DNA of 64,000 bases from NCBI GenBank assembly GCA_934644965.1, contig CAKUDG010000003.1, positions 1 to 64,000 of the forward strand, written 5' to 3'. This stretch comes from an uncultured Victivallales bacterium. GTDB taxonomy: Bacteria > Verrucomicrobiota > Lentisphaeria > Victivallales > UBA1829. Numbering within the stretch: the stretch's first letter is position 1; each line of letters starts with the position of its first letter. The notes under the pieces are model-generated. The model had not been told where the DNA came from, did no database searches, and saw only the letters and a program-made list of their open reading frames with translations. Shown here one piece after another: positions 1 through 8,787 of the stretch. The position numbers and the translations under genes are program-made.

Positions 1-66
1 GACAAGCTGGATATTATCTTCTCGGGATTTATTTTATTTGCCATGATTATAGATGCAATAGTGTGA
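1..66 (+). CDS. C-terminal fragment of a gene entering the window (membrane protein end?)
   Basis: Reading frame 1 is open from the first base and ends at a TGA at 64-66. The 21 codons give DKLDIIFSGFILFAMIIDAIV, a strongly hydrophobic tail such as ends many permease subunits. The other two plus frames give less protein-like sequence. With so little sequence the family cannot be named. The call rests only on the open frame and its hydrophobic composition. Confidence 0.4.
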   Translation, partial: DKLDIIFSGFILFAMIIDAIV

Positions 67-983
67 ACAGATTCTAACAGATAGGAAAAATTCACCTGAA
101 TTCAAGCGGAAAAGGCAGTAAATATTCTGGATTCTCTACTATCACGACCAAAAAAGACTCAAAAAAATAGAAAGATATCAGTTCATGCAAAATTCAAAAG
201 AGCACTGTTCCTTTTCCTTCCAACAGCGGATGAGATCAAAAAAAATGATCGGAATCTTGTCGGAATTCCGCGCCCTGGTCAGGGAGGAAGAATCTGCACT
301 CAAAAGGTCTCAGAAAATTCCGGAAGACAAAAAAGAGAGAAAGCTCCCTTCCAATGCAGATTTTTCCCTCTATAAGAAGAAGTGGCGAAAATTGCAAATC
401 CGCCCTCTGCAGAAGCCGCATCGGCGGACGGAAACATTGTATCGGATCAGCCCGTCAGCATTCTCTATTCCCGCGGAATCCGGATGGGGATGGCGGAGGA
501 TCCATGCAGAGAATCCTCCGCACAGATTCTAATCCCGGAGATGGTTTCTCTTTCCCCTTTCAAGGAAAGTTTCCGGGAACAGGACGACACATTGTCTCCC
601 TCGATCCTCCGCCGCGCTCTGAGGCGCCCTGCCCTGCAGCAGCAGAAGCTTTGCTTCTTCCCGGCACTCTTTTTCTTCACAGTTCCTCTGGAGAAACATT
701 TTCTGAGTTTTTTCACCTGATTTTATTCCAAGTATGAAAATCCTTTTTTCCCTCCCCTCTTCCGGGAGGAGGAAAAATCCCGGAGGAAAATTTAAGGGGA
801 AAAGAGAGAGGAAGGAAGAAACAAAAGGGAAAAAAGGTCCGGAAGAGAAAAATCAGGCGTGTCCCCCTTCCTTTCAGCATGACGGGGAAGACTCCCCCCG
901 CCGGGAAAAGACGGGAGAAGCATTTCCCCTTTCCGGGAGACACGCCCAGGCGTCATTCACACGAGGTGAAGCAAGCCTTGAGT
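67..983. other. Gene-poor stretch without a confident gene
   Basis: About 900 bases with several short overlapping open frames on both strands (for example 185-532 and 382-720 on plus). None has a convincing ribosome binding site, recognisable domain or consistent composition. The right end carries a long inverted repeat that may terminate the leftward gene at 984-3059. I see no RNA gene or repeat family here. Confidence 0.5.
856..946 (-). terminator. Possible terminator of the leftward gene at 984-3059
   Basis: GGCGTGTCCCCC at 856-867 pairs with GGGAGACACGCC at 935-946 (one mismatch), enclosing further G/C-rich complementary sequence. Read on the minus strand the outer stem is followed by a short T tract (about 849-853). 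The loop is long, so a processed or structured 3' end is as likely as a classic terminator. Confidence 0.35.
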
Positions 984-3059
984 TCAACGCTCGTTGTATT
1001 TTTCGTGCGGATAGAGGACCGGAGCATCCAACTGCATGAATTCACCCGGCTGGAGAGTGATGAACTTCTTGTCGCCGAAATAATGCAGCACGCACTGACG
1101 CGGATGATCATAATCCAGATTCAGGAAGCAGACTTTTCCTCCATCGGGGAAGTAGGAGAAAATGATCCATCTGCAGTCCTCATCGGGCTTTTCAAAGTCG
1201 GGGCCTGTAATCCAGGCATGTCCGCGGCCCTGGAGAGCGACATATTCATAGAGATAGTCCATCAGTCCGCGGTCATCGTCGAATGCGCCCGCTCCATTGT
1301 TGAGGTTGAGAGCGCCGGGATAACACCAGGTGTTCACGAAGTAGACCTCGCCCTTCCCGCTGCGGCAGCGGAGAATCACCGGACGCATGTCTTCATCATC
1401 GACGCTCAGGACTTCATAGCAGTCCTCCGGATTGGTGTATTCCAGCTCACCGAGAGGAGCGGCAATGATGCCGAGACGGCGGGCGAGTTTCAGCCCCATG
1501 TCATTTCCCTTGCGGGAAGGTCCGGTCGCCCAGTAGAAGCGGGATCCCTTGCCCTTCACCTTGAGTCCGCAAAGTTCGCTGAAGTCTCCGTGATTGACCA
1601 GATCCTCCAGGTCAAAGGAATCGTGACGGCGTCTCTTGTCCGTGGAAAGATGCGGAATGGCAAGGCAGAGTTTCCCGCCTGCTTTCACATACTCGGTCAG
1701 GACACGGTACTGCTTGTCCGAACAGGTGTTCCATCCGGAGAAAATCAGGACCTTGTAATTCCGGATCAGGAAATCCGAAGTCACCTGATCGTTCACGAAA
1801 CTGACGATGTCCGCCTGACCGTACGGAGTTGCTCCGAAATGCAAATTCTTGTTCGGCAGGAACATCTTCGGACGCGGGAAAAGAACGTTTTCCAAGATGG
1901 TGAATCCCGCTTCTGGCGCACCCGGCACCCAGTTCGGATTGTATTGGGCAATATTGTAGGCGGCAGCGATGGCGCCGTTGTATGCGGGAGCGCTTCCGGA
2001 GGAAAGATCCAGATTGCCTTTTGCTATGGCGATTGTCGCTTCCGGCTGTCCCGCGGGAGCGGGATGCGCCTTGGTATAATCGTAGAAATCGGAAATGATT
2101 CTGCGGTATTCGGTCGCGACAGGGGAACGGTGCCCGATATTGACGAAGAGTTTCTCGGCTTCCTTCAGCAGGCGCGGTTTATCCTCTTCAGGCACCTTGG
2201 TACTGAGTTTATCCGTTGCACGCGGCATGGTCTGCATGGGGGAGTCTTCACAAAGGGAGGACTGAAGAGCCCAGTTGCCGCTCTCATTGATAATCATCTT
2301 CGCGCCCGTCATGTATTTCAGATACATGGCGGTTTTCAGCGTCTCCATCTTGTGCGGATTCGCATGCGGAAGATAGGAATACCATTCATGGGCAAGATGC
2401 GACCCCCAGATGGGAAGATGGAAGGAGCGGTACAAACCGCGGTTCAGCGCGGATGCGGTCGTGAGATTCCCGAAGGGGAAGTCCTCGGTGCAGGGGACAT
2501 CCGTTCCCGCCGCCACTTCATAATCGATATAAAAGTTTGCGCTGGTCGCCATCACCAGGCCCCAGTCCGCGGCATGACGGGAATCGACCCAGTCCTTCAC
2601 CTTCTTCATGAAAATCGCGGCGGCGTCTTCCAGACTCGCTTTCTTCGCTTCCTCCGGCGTCATCTCGCGGTCGACGCTTGTCGAACCGCTGTAGAGCCCC
2701 ATGGAAAAGCGTTCCCCGAAGTCATAGCCCAAATAGAATTTCCCGAGAGTTTTGAATTTCCGGGAAATTTCCTCGTCTGCATACGCGTAAAAAGCAATGG
2801 AATACAATCCGGCATCCGTCGCTTCCTGCATCAGTTTCCAGAGATCCTCCCCGCTCGCCCAGAACTGAAGAAGATTCCCCTGATTTTCCTCCTGACAGAG
2901 TTTCACAATCACATCATGCCCCGGTGCGTCCGGAGAGCACCAGTAGCTGAAACAACGTCCGCCGCAATGAATGTTGGCGCCTCGGTGCGGATACACTCCG
3001 GATCCGATGAAAACACCGTTTTCCGGAAGTTCAATCTGATTTACGAAATAGTCCGACAT
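984..3059 (-). CDS. Large protein with a probable carbohydrate-active (glycosidase-like) architecture
   Basis: Encodes 691 residues from the ATG at 3059, which has GAAAGG about 7 bases upstream; the frame extends further upstream but that part looks untranslated. No signal peptide. The first about 380 residues look like an enzymatic barrel with many aromatic and acidic positions (for example GSHLAHEWYSYLPHAN). A middle segment reading YKVLIFSGWNTCSDKQYRVL followed by EYVKAGGKL resembles the amidotransferase-like middle domain of family 42-type beta-galactosidases. The C-terminus is beta-rich. I infer a glycoside-processing role from this fold impression only; substrate and family are unassigned. 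It stands alone, flanked by unrelated genes. Confidence 0.6.
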   Translation of the reverse strand: MSDYFVNQIELPENGVFIGSGVYPHRGANIHCGGRCFSYWCSPDAPGHDVIVKLCQEENQGNLLQFWASGEDLWKLMQEATDAGLYSIAFYAYADEEISRKFKTLGKFYLGYDFGERFSMGLYSGSTSVDREMTPEEAKKASLEDAAAIFMKKVKDWVDSRHAADWGLVMATSANFYIDYEVAAGTDVPCTEDFPFGNLTTASALNRGLYRSFHLPIWGSHLAHEWYSYLPHANPHKMETLKTAMYLKYMTGAKMIINESGNWALQSSLCEDSPMQTMPRATDKLSTKVPEEDKPRLLKEAEKLFVNIGHRSPVATEYRRIISDFYDYTKAHPAPAGQPEATIAIAKGNLDLSSGSAPAYNGAIAAAYNIAQYNPNWVPGAPEAGFTILENVLFPRPKMFLPNKNLHFGATPYGQADIVSFVNDQVTSDFLIRNYKVLIFSGWNTCSDKQYRVLTEYVKAGGKLCLAIPHLSTDKRRRHDSFDLEDLVNHGDFSELCGLKVKGKGSRFYWATGPSRKGNDMGLKLARRLGIIAAPLGELEYTNPEDCYEVLSVDDEDMRPVILRCRSGKGEVYFVNTWCYPGALNLNNGAGAFDDDRGLMDYLYEYVALQGRGHAWITGPDFEKPDEDCRWIIFSYFPDGGKVCFLNLDYDHPRQCVLHYFGDKKFITLQPGEFMQLDAPVLYPHEKYNER

Positions 3060-3418
3060 TTCTGGCCTTTCTTTTCCTGTATTTCTGTTCTTTCTTTTCA
3101 ATAAATAAAACATATTCGTAAAAAAAACGGCACAATCCTGCATCACAGTCTTCATCACAGTTCAAGGGGAAGACTCCTCCGCTGATATCGCGCCATAGAA
3201 AATACTCTATCCCGGATCCCGGTGTTTTACAAGTCCTTTTTTCTGAAAAGCGCCCTGGATTTCCTTCCGGAAGCGGCTTGTGGGCCGGGGTGACGGAGGT
3301 AAAAAAGAAAGACGGCATTTTTTCGCCCGGGCACGAGCCTTCTCTCCCCTGAGATCCGTTCATAGGGGAAAAACCAGTCTTTCCCGATACTTGAAAAAAA
3401 ATGATTCGAGGCTATTGT
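3060..3418. other. Divergent intergenic region
   Basis: Separates the leftward gene at 984-3059 from the rightward carrier gene at 3419. The overlapping minus-strand frames are shadows or leader extensions. AT-rich sequence at 3100-3130 could hold the leftward promoter, but I cannot place a good -35/-10 pair. Confidence 0.4.
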
Positions 3419-4534
3419 ATGCACCCGTTTTCACAAATGGGATGGATTTATGAAAAAATGCTGAAATCACTGATTCGCCCGGCGATGATCTTTATCCCGT
3501 TCGCCACCGGTTTTCTTCTTCCTCAGGCCGCACAACTGCAGTGGACCATCCGCTGGGCCTTGATTGTCATGCTTTTCCTCGCCTGTCTTCAGATCCGCTT
3601 CAAGCAATTGAAGCCGAAGGCCTTTCACTGGCGTGTACTGGCGGCAAATCTGCTGATCGGGGTTCTTCCCTACTGGATTTTCCATGCGATGGGGCCGGAA
3701 TATGATCAGCTGGCGCTGGCGGCGTTTTTTGTCGGGATCACGCCTACGGCGAATGCGGCGCCGGTGGTGATGGCCTTCCTGAACGGAAGAGTCGCGTATG
3801 TGCTGACAGGTTTTGTCATTACGAACCTCTTTGTGTCCCTTTCTCTCTTCGCTCTGATTCCGATGGTCACGGGACAGTACACATTCGCATTTGCGGGGAA
3901 GGTGGCACAAAGTCTGTTTCTGGTCATGGGGCTGCCGATTGTGGCAGCGGTGCTGCTGAGGCTTTTTTATCCGCGGGCAAGGGAATGGCCGGCTAAATTG
4001 GGTAATTTCTCCTTCTCTCTCTGGTCCTTCACTCTATTCGTGATCGCCGCCGTGGCACGGACGCATTTCATTGAAAATCCGGATGAATCCCCGTTGCTCA
4101 TCCTGGAAATCGCAGGTATTTCCCTCTTCCTTTGCGCAATCAGTTTCACAACGGGATATCTCATCGGGCCAAAACGCTGGAAACGCGAATGCAGTCAGAT
4201 GCTCGGACAGAAAAATACAACTCTCACGCTCTATCTGGCTCTCACCTATGCCAATCCGCTTGTCGCCATGGGCCCGATCTGCTACGTCCTCTGGCACAAT
4301 TCCTGGAACGCATTCCAGATGTTCGCACATGAAAAAAAGCGCGAGTCGAAAAAAAGAAAGCGTTCCGGACAGTCCGGTCACGCCCGTTCCAAAAAACATT
4401 CCGGGATGCATCATGCCGAAAATCAGGCTTCCGTGCAACATCAGAAGAATGCAGATGGGCATCCCCCTGCCGCCACTGCATCTTCCGGACTTCCCGGACA
4501 TCCGGAACATTCTGAACAGAAAAAGAAGCCCTGA
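3419..4534 (+). CDS. Bile acid:sodium symporter (BASS/SBF) family carrier
   Basis: 371-residue integral membrane protein. I choose the ATG at 3419 because GAGG lies 7 bases upstream; an ATG six codons earlier has no such site. About nine or ten hydrophobic segments fill residues 15-300. The sequence around VGITPTANAAPVVMAFLNGR matches the conserved region of the SBF/arsenical-resistance-3 superfamily, sodium-coupled importers of organic anions in the inner membrane. After residue about 300 there is a hydrophilic Lys/His/Ser-rich tail of about 70 residues, unusual for the family. Substrate is unknown. Stand-alone gene. Confidence 0.75.
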   Translation: MHPFSQMGWIYEKMLKSLIRPAMIFIPFATGFLLPQAAQLQWTIRWALIVMLFLACLQIRFKQLKPKAFHWRVLAANLLIGVLPYWIFHAMGPEYDQLALAAFFVGITPTANAAPVVMAFLNGRVAYVLTGFVITNLFVSLSLFALIPMVTGQYTFAFAGKVAQSLFLVMGLPIVAAVLLRLFYPRAREWPAKLGNFSFSLWSFTLFVIAAVARTHFIENPDESPLLILEIAGISLFLCAISFTTGYLIGPKRWKRECSQMLGQKNTTLTLYLALTYANPLVAMGPICYVLWHNSWNAFQMFAHEKKRESKKRKRSGQSGHARSKKHSGMHHAENQASVQHQKNADGHPPAATASSGLPGHPEHSEQKKKP

Positions 4535-4822
4535 AAAAGAAAAAGGAAGGGGAAAAAACCGTTCCTTCCCTTCCGGGAAAACTGCCCGCTCTTCTTCCCG
4601 CAGATCATTTTCCCTTCGCAGACGACAGCAAAAAAGCATTCCTCCCGGGACTCCCCCCACACACTTCGAAATACGCCCCTCACGCAGAATACGGCTCTCC
4701 CCGCCCTCCCCCGGCAGGAGAAGACGTCACAGACCGCATCTGACAGATCCGGACACAGCTCTTTTTCCCCCCCAAAAAAACAGAGCAGCAGTTTTCCCTG
4801 TTGCCGTTTTCCATTTTTTCTG

Positions 4823-5812
4823 TCAGAAGACTCCTGCCTGAGCCACAAGCCAGCACGTATAGGCGCAGTAAATCAGGAAGAAGAACGCCCCTTCGATCCG
4901 GCTGATCACAAATCCGGTCCGCATGACGGGCAGAAGCAGAATGGAACAGAAGAGCAGCATTCCCAGGTCCACAGGATGAATCCCCACATTTCGAATCGGA
5001 CGCAGAAGCGGAGCAATCCCCATGATGCCGAGAATATTGAAGATATTGGACCCGACCACGTTCCCGATGGCAATATCCTTCTGATTCTTGAGCGCCGCCA
5101 CAACAGAGGTCGACAGTTCCGGCAGACTCGTCCCCACCGCAACAATGGTCAGTCCAATCACCGCCTCACTCACTTCCAGCAGACGGGCAAAAAAGACCGC
5201 ACACATCAGAAACACTTTTGCCCCGAAAATCAAAGCCGCCAGTCCACCCGCGACAAACAGAATCGCCACGGGAATTGAAATGGGACGACCTTTCTTCTCC
5301 TTGTCTTCTTCTCCTGCAACGGCCGATTCCGCTTCCTGAAGCGCTTCCGGATCCCTTCTGGCGCGCCAGATGCTGTAAAAGGTATAGGTCAGCAGCCCCA
5401 GGAAAAAGCACGCTCCCGCCACGCGTCCGATCCCCCCGCAGAAGAAATAAACTCCGGAAAAAACCAGTGTGACCAGAATCATCAGAGGGGTATCAAAACG
5501 CACCAGTTTGGCATCGACCTTCAACGGTGTAATCATCGCGCAAAGCCCCAGGATCAGGGCGATGTTGCAGATGTTGGATCCGATGATGTTCCCCGCGCTG
5601 ATGTCTCCGCTTCCTTCCAGAGAAGCCTCCACACTGACCACCAGCTCGGGCGCGCTCGTGGCAAATGACACCAGAGTCAATCCGATAATCAGCGGAGGCA
5701 CTCCCATTCCTTCCGCGATGCGCACTCCGCCTTTCAGCAGAAATTCCGCGCCGTAATACAAAAGAAATCCCCCCAGAACTCCATAAAACACATTCAGCAA
5801 AATTTCAGGCAT
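4823..5812 (-). CDS. Calcium/sodium antiporter, CaCA (YrbG-type) family
   Basis: 329-residue membrane protein made of two homologous halves, each with an alpha-repeat: TLVSFATSAPELVVS followed by GNIIGSNICNI in the first half, and TIVAVGTSLPELSTS followed by GNVVGSNIFNI in the second. These are the ion-binding repeats of the K+-independent Na+/Ca2+ exchanger family. Roughly ten membrane segments, with a short charged Glu/Lys loop near residues 155-175 joining the halves. Likely exports Ca2+ in exchange for Na+ or H+. It begins 44 bases after the pyrF stop and could be co-transcribed with it. Confidence 0.88.
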   Translation of the reverse strand: MPEILLNVFYGVLGGFLLYYGAEFLLKGGVRIAEGMGVPPLIIGLTLVSFATSAPELVVSVEASLEGSGDISAGNIIGSNICNIALILGLCAMITPLKVDAKLVRFDTPLMILVTLVFSGVYFFCGGIGRVAGACFFLGLLTYTFYSIWRARRDPEALQEAESAVAGEEDKEKKGRPISIPVAILFVAGGLAALIFGAKVFLMCAVFFARLLEVSEAVIGLTIVAVGTSLPELSTSVVAALKNQKDIAIGNVVGSNIFNILGIMGIAPLLRPIRNVGIHPVDLGMLLFCSILLLPVMRTGFVISRIEGAFFFLIYCAYTCWLVAQAGVF

Positions 5813-5856
5813 TGGGAATGGTTCTCCTCCACTTTCGTTCTCATTTCCGCAGCGGC

Positions 5857-6675
5857 TCAGCGGCGGAAGGCATTGATGGCGTTTTTCAGTTCAAGTGCGG
5901 CCTTTCCGGCGGCTTCGGCATAGTCCGTACCTGCGGAGGCGTAGATGATTCCGCGGGAGGAGTTGATGACAAGTCCCGTCCGGGAGGGAGTCAGACCGTT
6001 TCTCAAAACCGCCTCCAGATCCCCTCCCTGGGCGCCGATTCCGGGAACCAGAAGCGGAGTGTCTCCGACAATCCGCCGGATCTCGCCGAGTTCTTCCGGG
6101 AAAGTCGCTCCCGCCACAAGCATGGTGTTCCCGTGAACATTCCACGGTCCGGAAACCAGACGTGCCACATGTTTATACAGCTCTTCCCCTCCGTTCACCC
6201 GGAGTTCCTGAATCTCCTTCGCCCCGGGATTCGATGTCCTGCAAAGCACGATGACGCCTTTGTCCGCATGGTCGAGGAAGGGTTTGAGCGCATCCATTCC
6301 CATATACGGGTTCACGGTCACGCCATCGGCCTGATAACGTTCAAACGCCTCTTTTGCATACATCTGGCTCGTGCTTCCGATATCTGCGCGTTTGGCATCC
6401 AGGATCACGGGGATCCACGGACATTTTTCATGAATGTATTCAATGGTCAGGCGCAGGTCCTCATCTGCGGAAAGTCCGGCGTAATATGCGGCCTGCGGCT
6501 TGTATGCGCAGGCATGCGGCAGTGTCGCATCCACAATTCCGCGGTTGAATTCAAACAGAGGATGAGCGCATCCCCGGAGATGAGCGGGGATTCTGCCGAG
6601 GTCCGGATCCAGCCCCACACAGACAAGTGAATCGTTCTCTTCCCAGGCACGGGAAAGTTTTTCCATGAATGTCAT
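5857..6675 (-). CDS. pyrF: Orotidine 5'-phosphate decarboxylase, subfamily 2
   Basis: 272 residues. Catalyses the last step of UMP synthesis (OMP to UMP plus CO2) in the cytoplasm. The catalytic Asp-Lys-x-x-Asp pattern is visible in LDAKRADIGSTSQMYA, with LVCVGLDPDLGRIP at the N-terminus and LVPGIGAQGGD plus NSSRGIIYAS at the phosphate-binding end, as in the longer subfamily 2 enzymes. Start at 6675 is preceded by GGGAG seven bases upstream; the frame is open further upstream but that region carries the promoter. It lies between the LysR gene and the antiporter, all leftward. Confidence 0.93.
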   Translation of the reverse strand: MTFMEKLSRAWEENDSLVCVGLDPDLGRIPAHLRGCAHPLFEFNRGIVDATLPHACAYKPQAAYYAGLSADEDLRLTIEYIHEKCPWIPVILDAKRADIGSTSQMYAKEAFERYQADGVTVNPYMGMDALKPFLDHADKGVIVLCRTSNPGAKEIQELRVNGGEELYKHVARLVSGPWNVHGNTMLVAGATFPEELGEIRRIVGDTPLLVPGIGAQGGDLEAVLRNGLTPSRTGLVINSSRGIIYASAGTDYAEAAGKAALELKNAINAFRR

Positions 6676-6723
6676 CAGGATTCTCCCATCGTTTTTTTCT
6701 TTGTATTTCCGTCTAAATTTCGT

Positions 6724-6753
6724 GTAATATCCGTTCTTTTCCGGAAATTTCAA
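6724..6753 (-). promoter_or_regulatory. Probable sigma-70-type promoter of pyrF
   Basis: On the minus strand TTGAAA (6748-6753) and TATTAC (6724-6729) are separated by 18 bases. The expected start lies about 40 bases before the pyrF ATG. The -35 element overlaps the last codon of the LysR gene. Confidence 0.45.
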
Positions 6754-7682
6754 GAGACGGGGCTGTCTTTTCCACCCCGCCGGACACGGGAAACGCAAAA
6801 CTCAATGAATTTTTCCGCAAATAAACGGGAATCGCTTTCCGGATAGATGAAGTTCAGAGGCCGTTCCATGCGCCCCTCCGACGGAACGGCGCAGCGCAGA
6901 CGCCCCTCCGCCAGTTCCCGCCCGATCGCCAGGCGAGAGATCACGGATACGCCATATCCCTTTTCCAGCATGTTTTTAATGGCGTCGAAACCGCCGATTT
7001 CCTGGATGTCCGTTTTTTCCGGATCCGGGAAAATCCGATGCTCCGTGCAGAAACGGTCAAAGTAGAAACGCGTCCCGGACCCCGGCTCACGGAGGAGAAA
7101 GCGAACTCCCGATCCCAGCAGTTCGCTCAGCGGCAGAATTCCGGCTTCCCCCCAGAACGGAAGAGAGGGATGACCCGCTATGACCAGTTCATCCCAAAGC
7201 AGTTCTCTCGAAAAAAAGAACTCGCCGTCAAAGGGTCCTTCCACCAGCGCCAGGTCGTAGGCGTGGTGTTTCAGAGAATCCTCAATTTCCTCCGTGTTCG
7301 CAATATGGAGTGAAAAACGGACTCGATTCCCCGTATGGGACAGATATTCGCCCATCAGATCCGGAAGGACATAGCCGCCGCAGGTCATGGTCGCCCCCAG
7401 ACGGAGAGCACGGACACTGCGTGCGGAATCGCGTACTTCTCTGACGATGTTTTCGTCAAACGCCAGCAGTTCCTCCGCTTCGCGCCGGAGAAGTCTTCCC
7501 GCAGGCGTCAGACGCAGTTGACGGCCGTCCCGAATGAACAGCTCCGTCCCCAGATCCTTTTCCAGACTCCGGATCTGGCCGGTGACATTCGGCTGAGTCA
7601 TCCCTAAAATCGCTGCGGCACGAGTAAAATTGCCGGTGACGGCGGCTGTATGAAAAATTTTCAGTCGTCTGTCAATCAGCAT
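6750..7682 (-). CDS. LysR-family transcriptional regulator
   Basis: 310 residues. The first about 60 form the winged helix-turn-helix (RRLKIFHTAAVTGNFTRAAA, then MTQPNVTGQIRSLEKDLGTELF). The rest is a periplasmic-binding-protein-like effector domain with LREPGSGTR, a segment typical of the CysB/CbbR-like part of the family. Probably a DNA-binding activator responding to a small ligand. No divergent target gene lies next to it: both neighbours run in the same direction, which is atypical for LysR. The target is therefore unknown. Ends 75 bases before the pyrF start. Confidence 0.88.
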   Translation of the reverse strand: MLIDRRLKIFHTAAVTGNFTRAAAILGMTQPNVTGQIRSLEKDLGTELFIRDGRQLRLTPAGRLLRREAEELLAFDENIVREVRDSARSVRALRLGATMTCGGYVLPDLMGEYLSHTGNRVRFSLHIANTEEIEDSLKHHAYDLALVEGPFDGEFFFSRELLWDELVIAGHPSLPFWGEAGILPLSELLGSGVRFLLREPGSGTRFYFDRFCTEHRIFPDPEKTDIQEIGGFDAIKNMLEKGYGVSVISRLAIGRELAEGRLRCAVPSEGRMERPLNFIYPESDSRLFAEKFIEFCVSRVRRGGKDSPVS

Positions 7683-7773
7683 GGCGTCTTTTCATCTCCC
7701 GAGTCGGCTGCCTGTCCGGTGTTCATCCAACTGACGAAGAAGACCTCTTTTTCAGATTCACGCCCCGACATCT

Positions 7774-8733
7774 TCATGATTTCGAGTCTCTCCCCCGTGT
7801 GTCGAAATTGATCCTTTCCTCCTCGATGACAAGGGGGCGGTTCCGCACCTGGGTCCATACCGCGCCCAGATATTCCCCGATGATCCCGATGAAAATCAGC
7901 TGAACCGCGGAAAAGAAGAACAGCCCCGTGACAAGCGGAGCAAGCCCCAGATTGAAGGTGTCCCAGAAGAGAAGCTTGTAAATCAGATATGCAAACGCCG
8001 TCAGAAAACTGAAAATCGCGAGCAGGAAACCCGTAAATCCGGCCAGGCGCAGAGGCAGTTTGGTATGATTGACAAAGCCCGTCATCGCCATATCGTAAAG
8101 GGTGAAAAAATTATTTTTCGTGCGTCCGTGTTTCCGGCGCTCCTGTACAAACGGAACCTCCGCACGGCGGAATCCGATTTCCCCGACGAGACCGCGGAAA
8201 TAAGGATAAGGTTCATGAAAACGTTTGAGCGCGTCGAGAAACACCCGGTCGTAGAGCCCGAAGCCGGTGAATTTCGGTATCACCGTCTCCCCCGGCGCAA
8301 AAAAGGAAAGCGAAGCATAATAGCATTTCCGGAAACACTCCATCAGCAGCGACGCATGCGTCCCGCTCCGGACCCCCACCACCACTCGATACCCTTCCTC
8401 CCATTTCCGGATGAATTCCTCAATCACTTCCGGCGGCTCCTGAAGATCCGAACACATCCATACCGCCGCGTCTCCAGAGGCATTCAGAAGCGCGTTGAAC
8501 GGAGAACGGATGTGCCCGTAATTGGCGGCATTCAGGATCACCTTGAATTTCGGGTCTGCCGCCGCGAGTTTCCGCAGAACGCTGCGGGTGCCGTCGGTGG
8601 AGCAGTTGTCCTCCAGGATGAATTCGTAATCATATCCGGGGAATTTCTGCAGGACGGCGAGGCAGCGTTGATAGAGTTCTTCCAGATTCTCCTCTTCGTT
8701 GTAGCAGCCTGAAACAATGGAAATGGTTTTCAT
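7774..8733 (-). CDS. GT2 family glycosyltransferase, membrane-anchored (polyprenyl-phosphate type)
   Basis: 319 residues. The N-terminal GT-A domain shows SIVSGCYNEEENL, the DNCSTDGT motif and the acidic CSDLQEPPEVI segment that binds nucleotide-sugar and metal. Two membrane helices lie at about residues 230-255 and 265-290, the topology of undecaprenyl/dolichyl-phosphate sugar transferases such as GtrB. Likely moves a sugar from a nucleotide donor to a lipid carrier at the inner membrane. It is the last gene of the leftward rfbF-rfbG-rfbH group (54 bases after rfbH), so its donor could be the dideoxy sugar made there, or plain glucose. Confidence 0.82.
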   Translation of the reverse strand: MKTISIVSGCYNEEENLEELYQRCLAVLQKFPGYDYEFILEDNCSTDGTRSVLRKLAAADPKFKVILNAANYGHIRSPFNALLNASGDAAVWMCSDLQEPPEVIEEFIRKWEEGYRVVVGVRSGTHASLLMECFRKCYYASLSFFAPGETVIPKFTGFGLYDRVFLDALKRFHEPYPYFRGLVGEIGFRRAEVPFVQERRKHGRTKNNFFTLYDMAMTGFVNHTKLPLRLAGFTGFLLAIFSFLTAFAYLIYKLLFWDTFNLGLAPLVTGLFFFSAVQLIFIGIIGEYLGAVWTQVRNRPLVIEEERINFDTRGRDSKS

Positions 8734-8787
8734 TTTTTCAATCGTTTTGTGGTCCGGTCGTTTTACGGGGTCCGGGTTTCGTTTTTT

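Noticed and set aside
185..532. Possible small gene of 115 codons near the left edge
   Set aside because: No ribosome binding site, domain or supporting context; overlapping frames are equally long. Left as unsupported.
879..3104. 741-codon plus-strand open frame
   Set aside because: Exact antisense shadow of the gene at 984-3059, which has a good start and protein-like composition.
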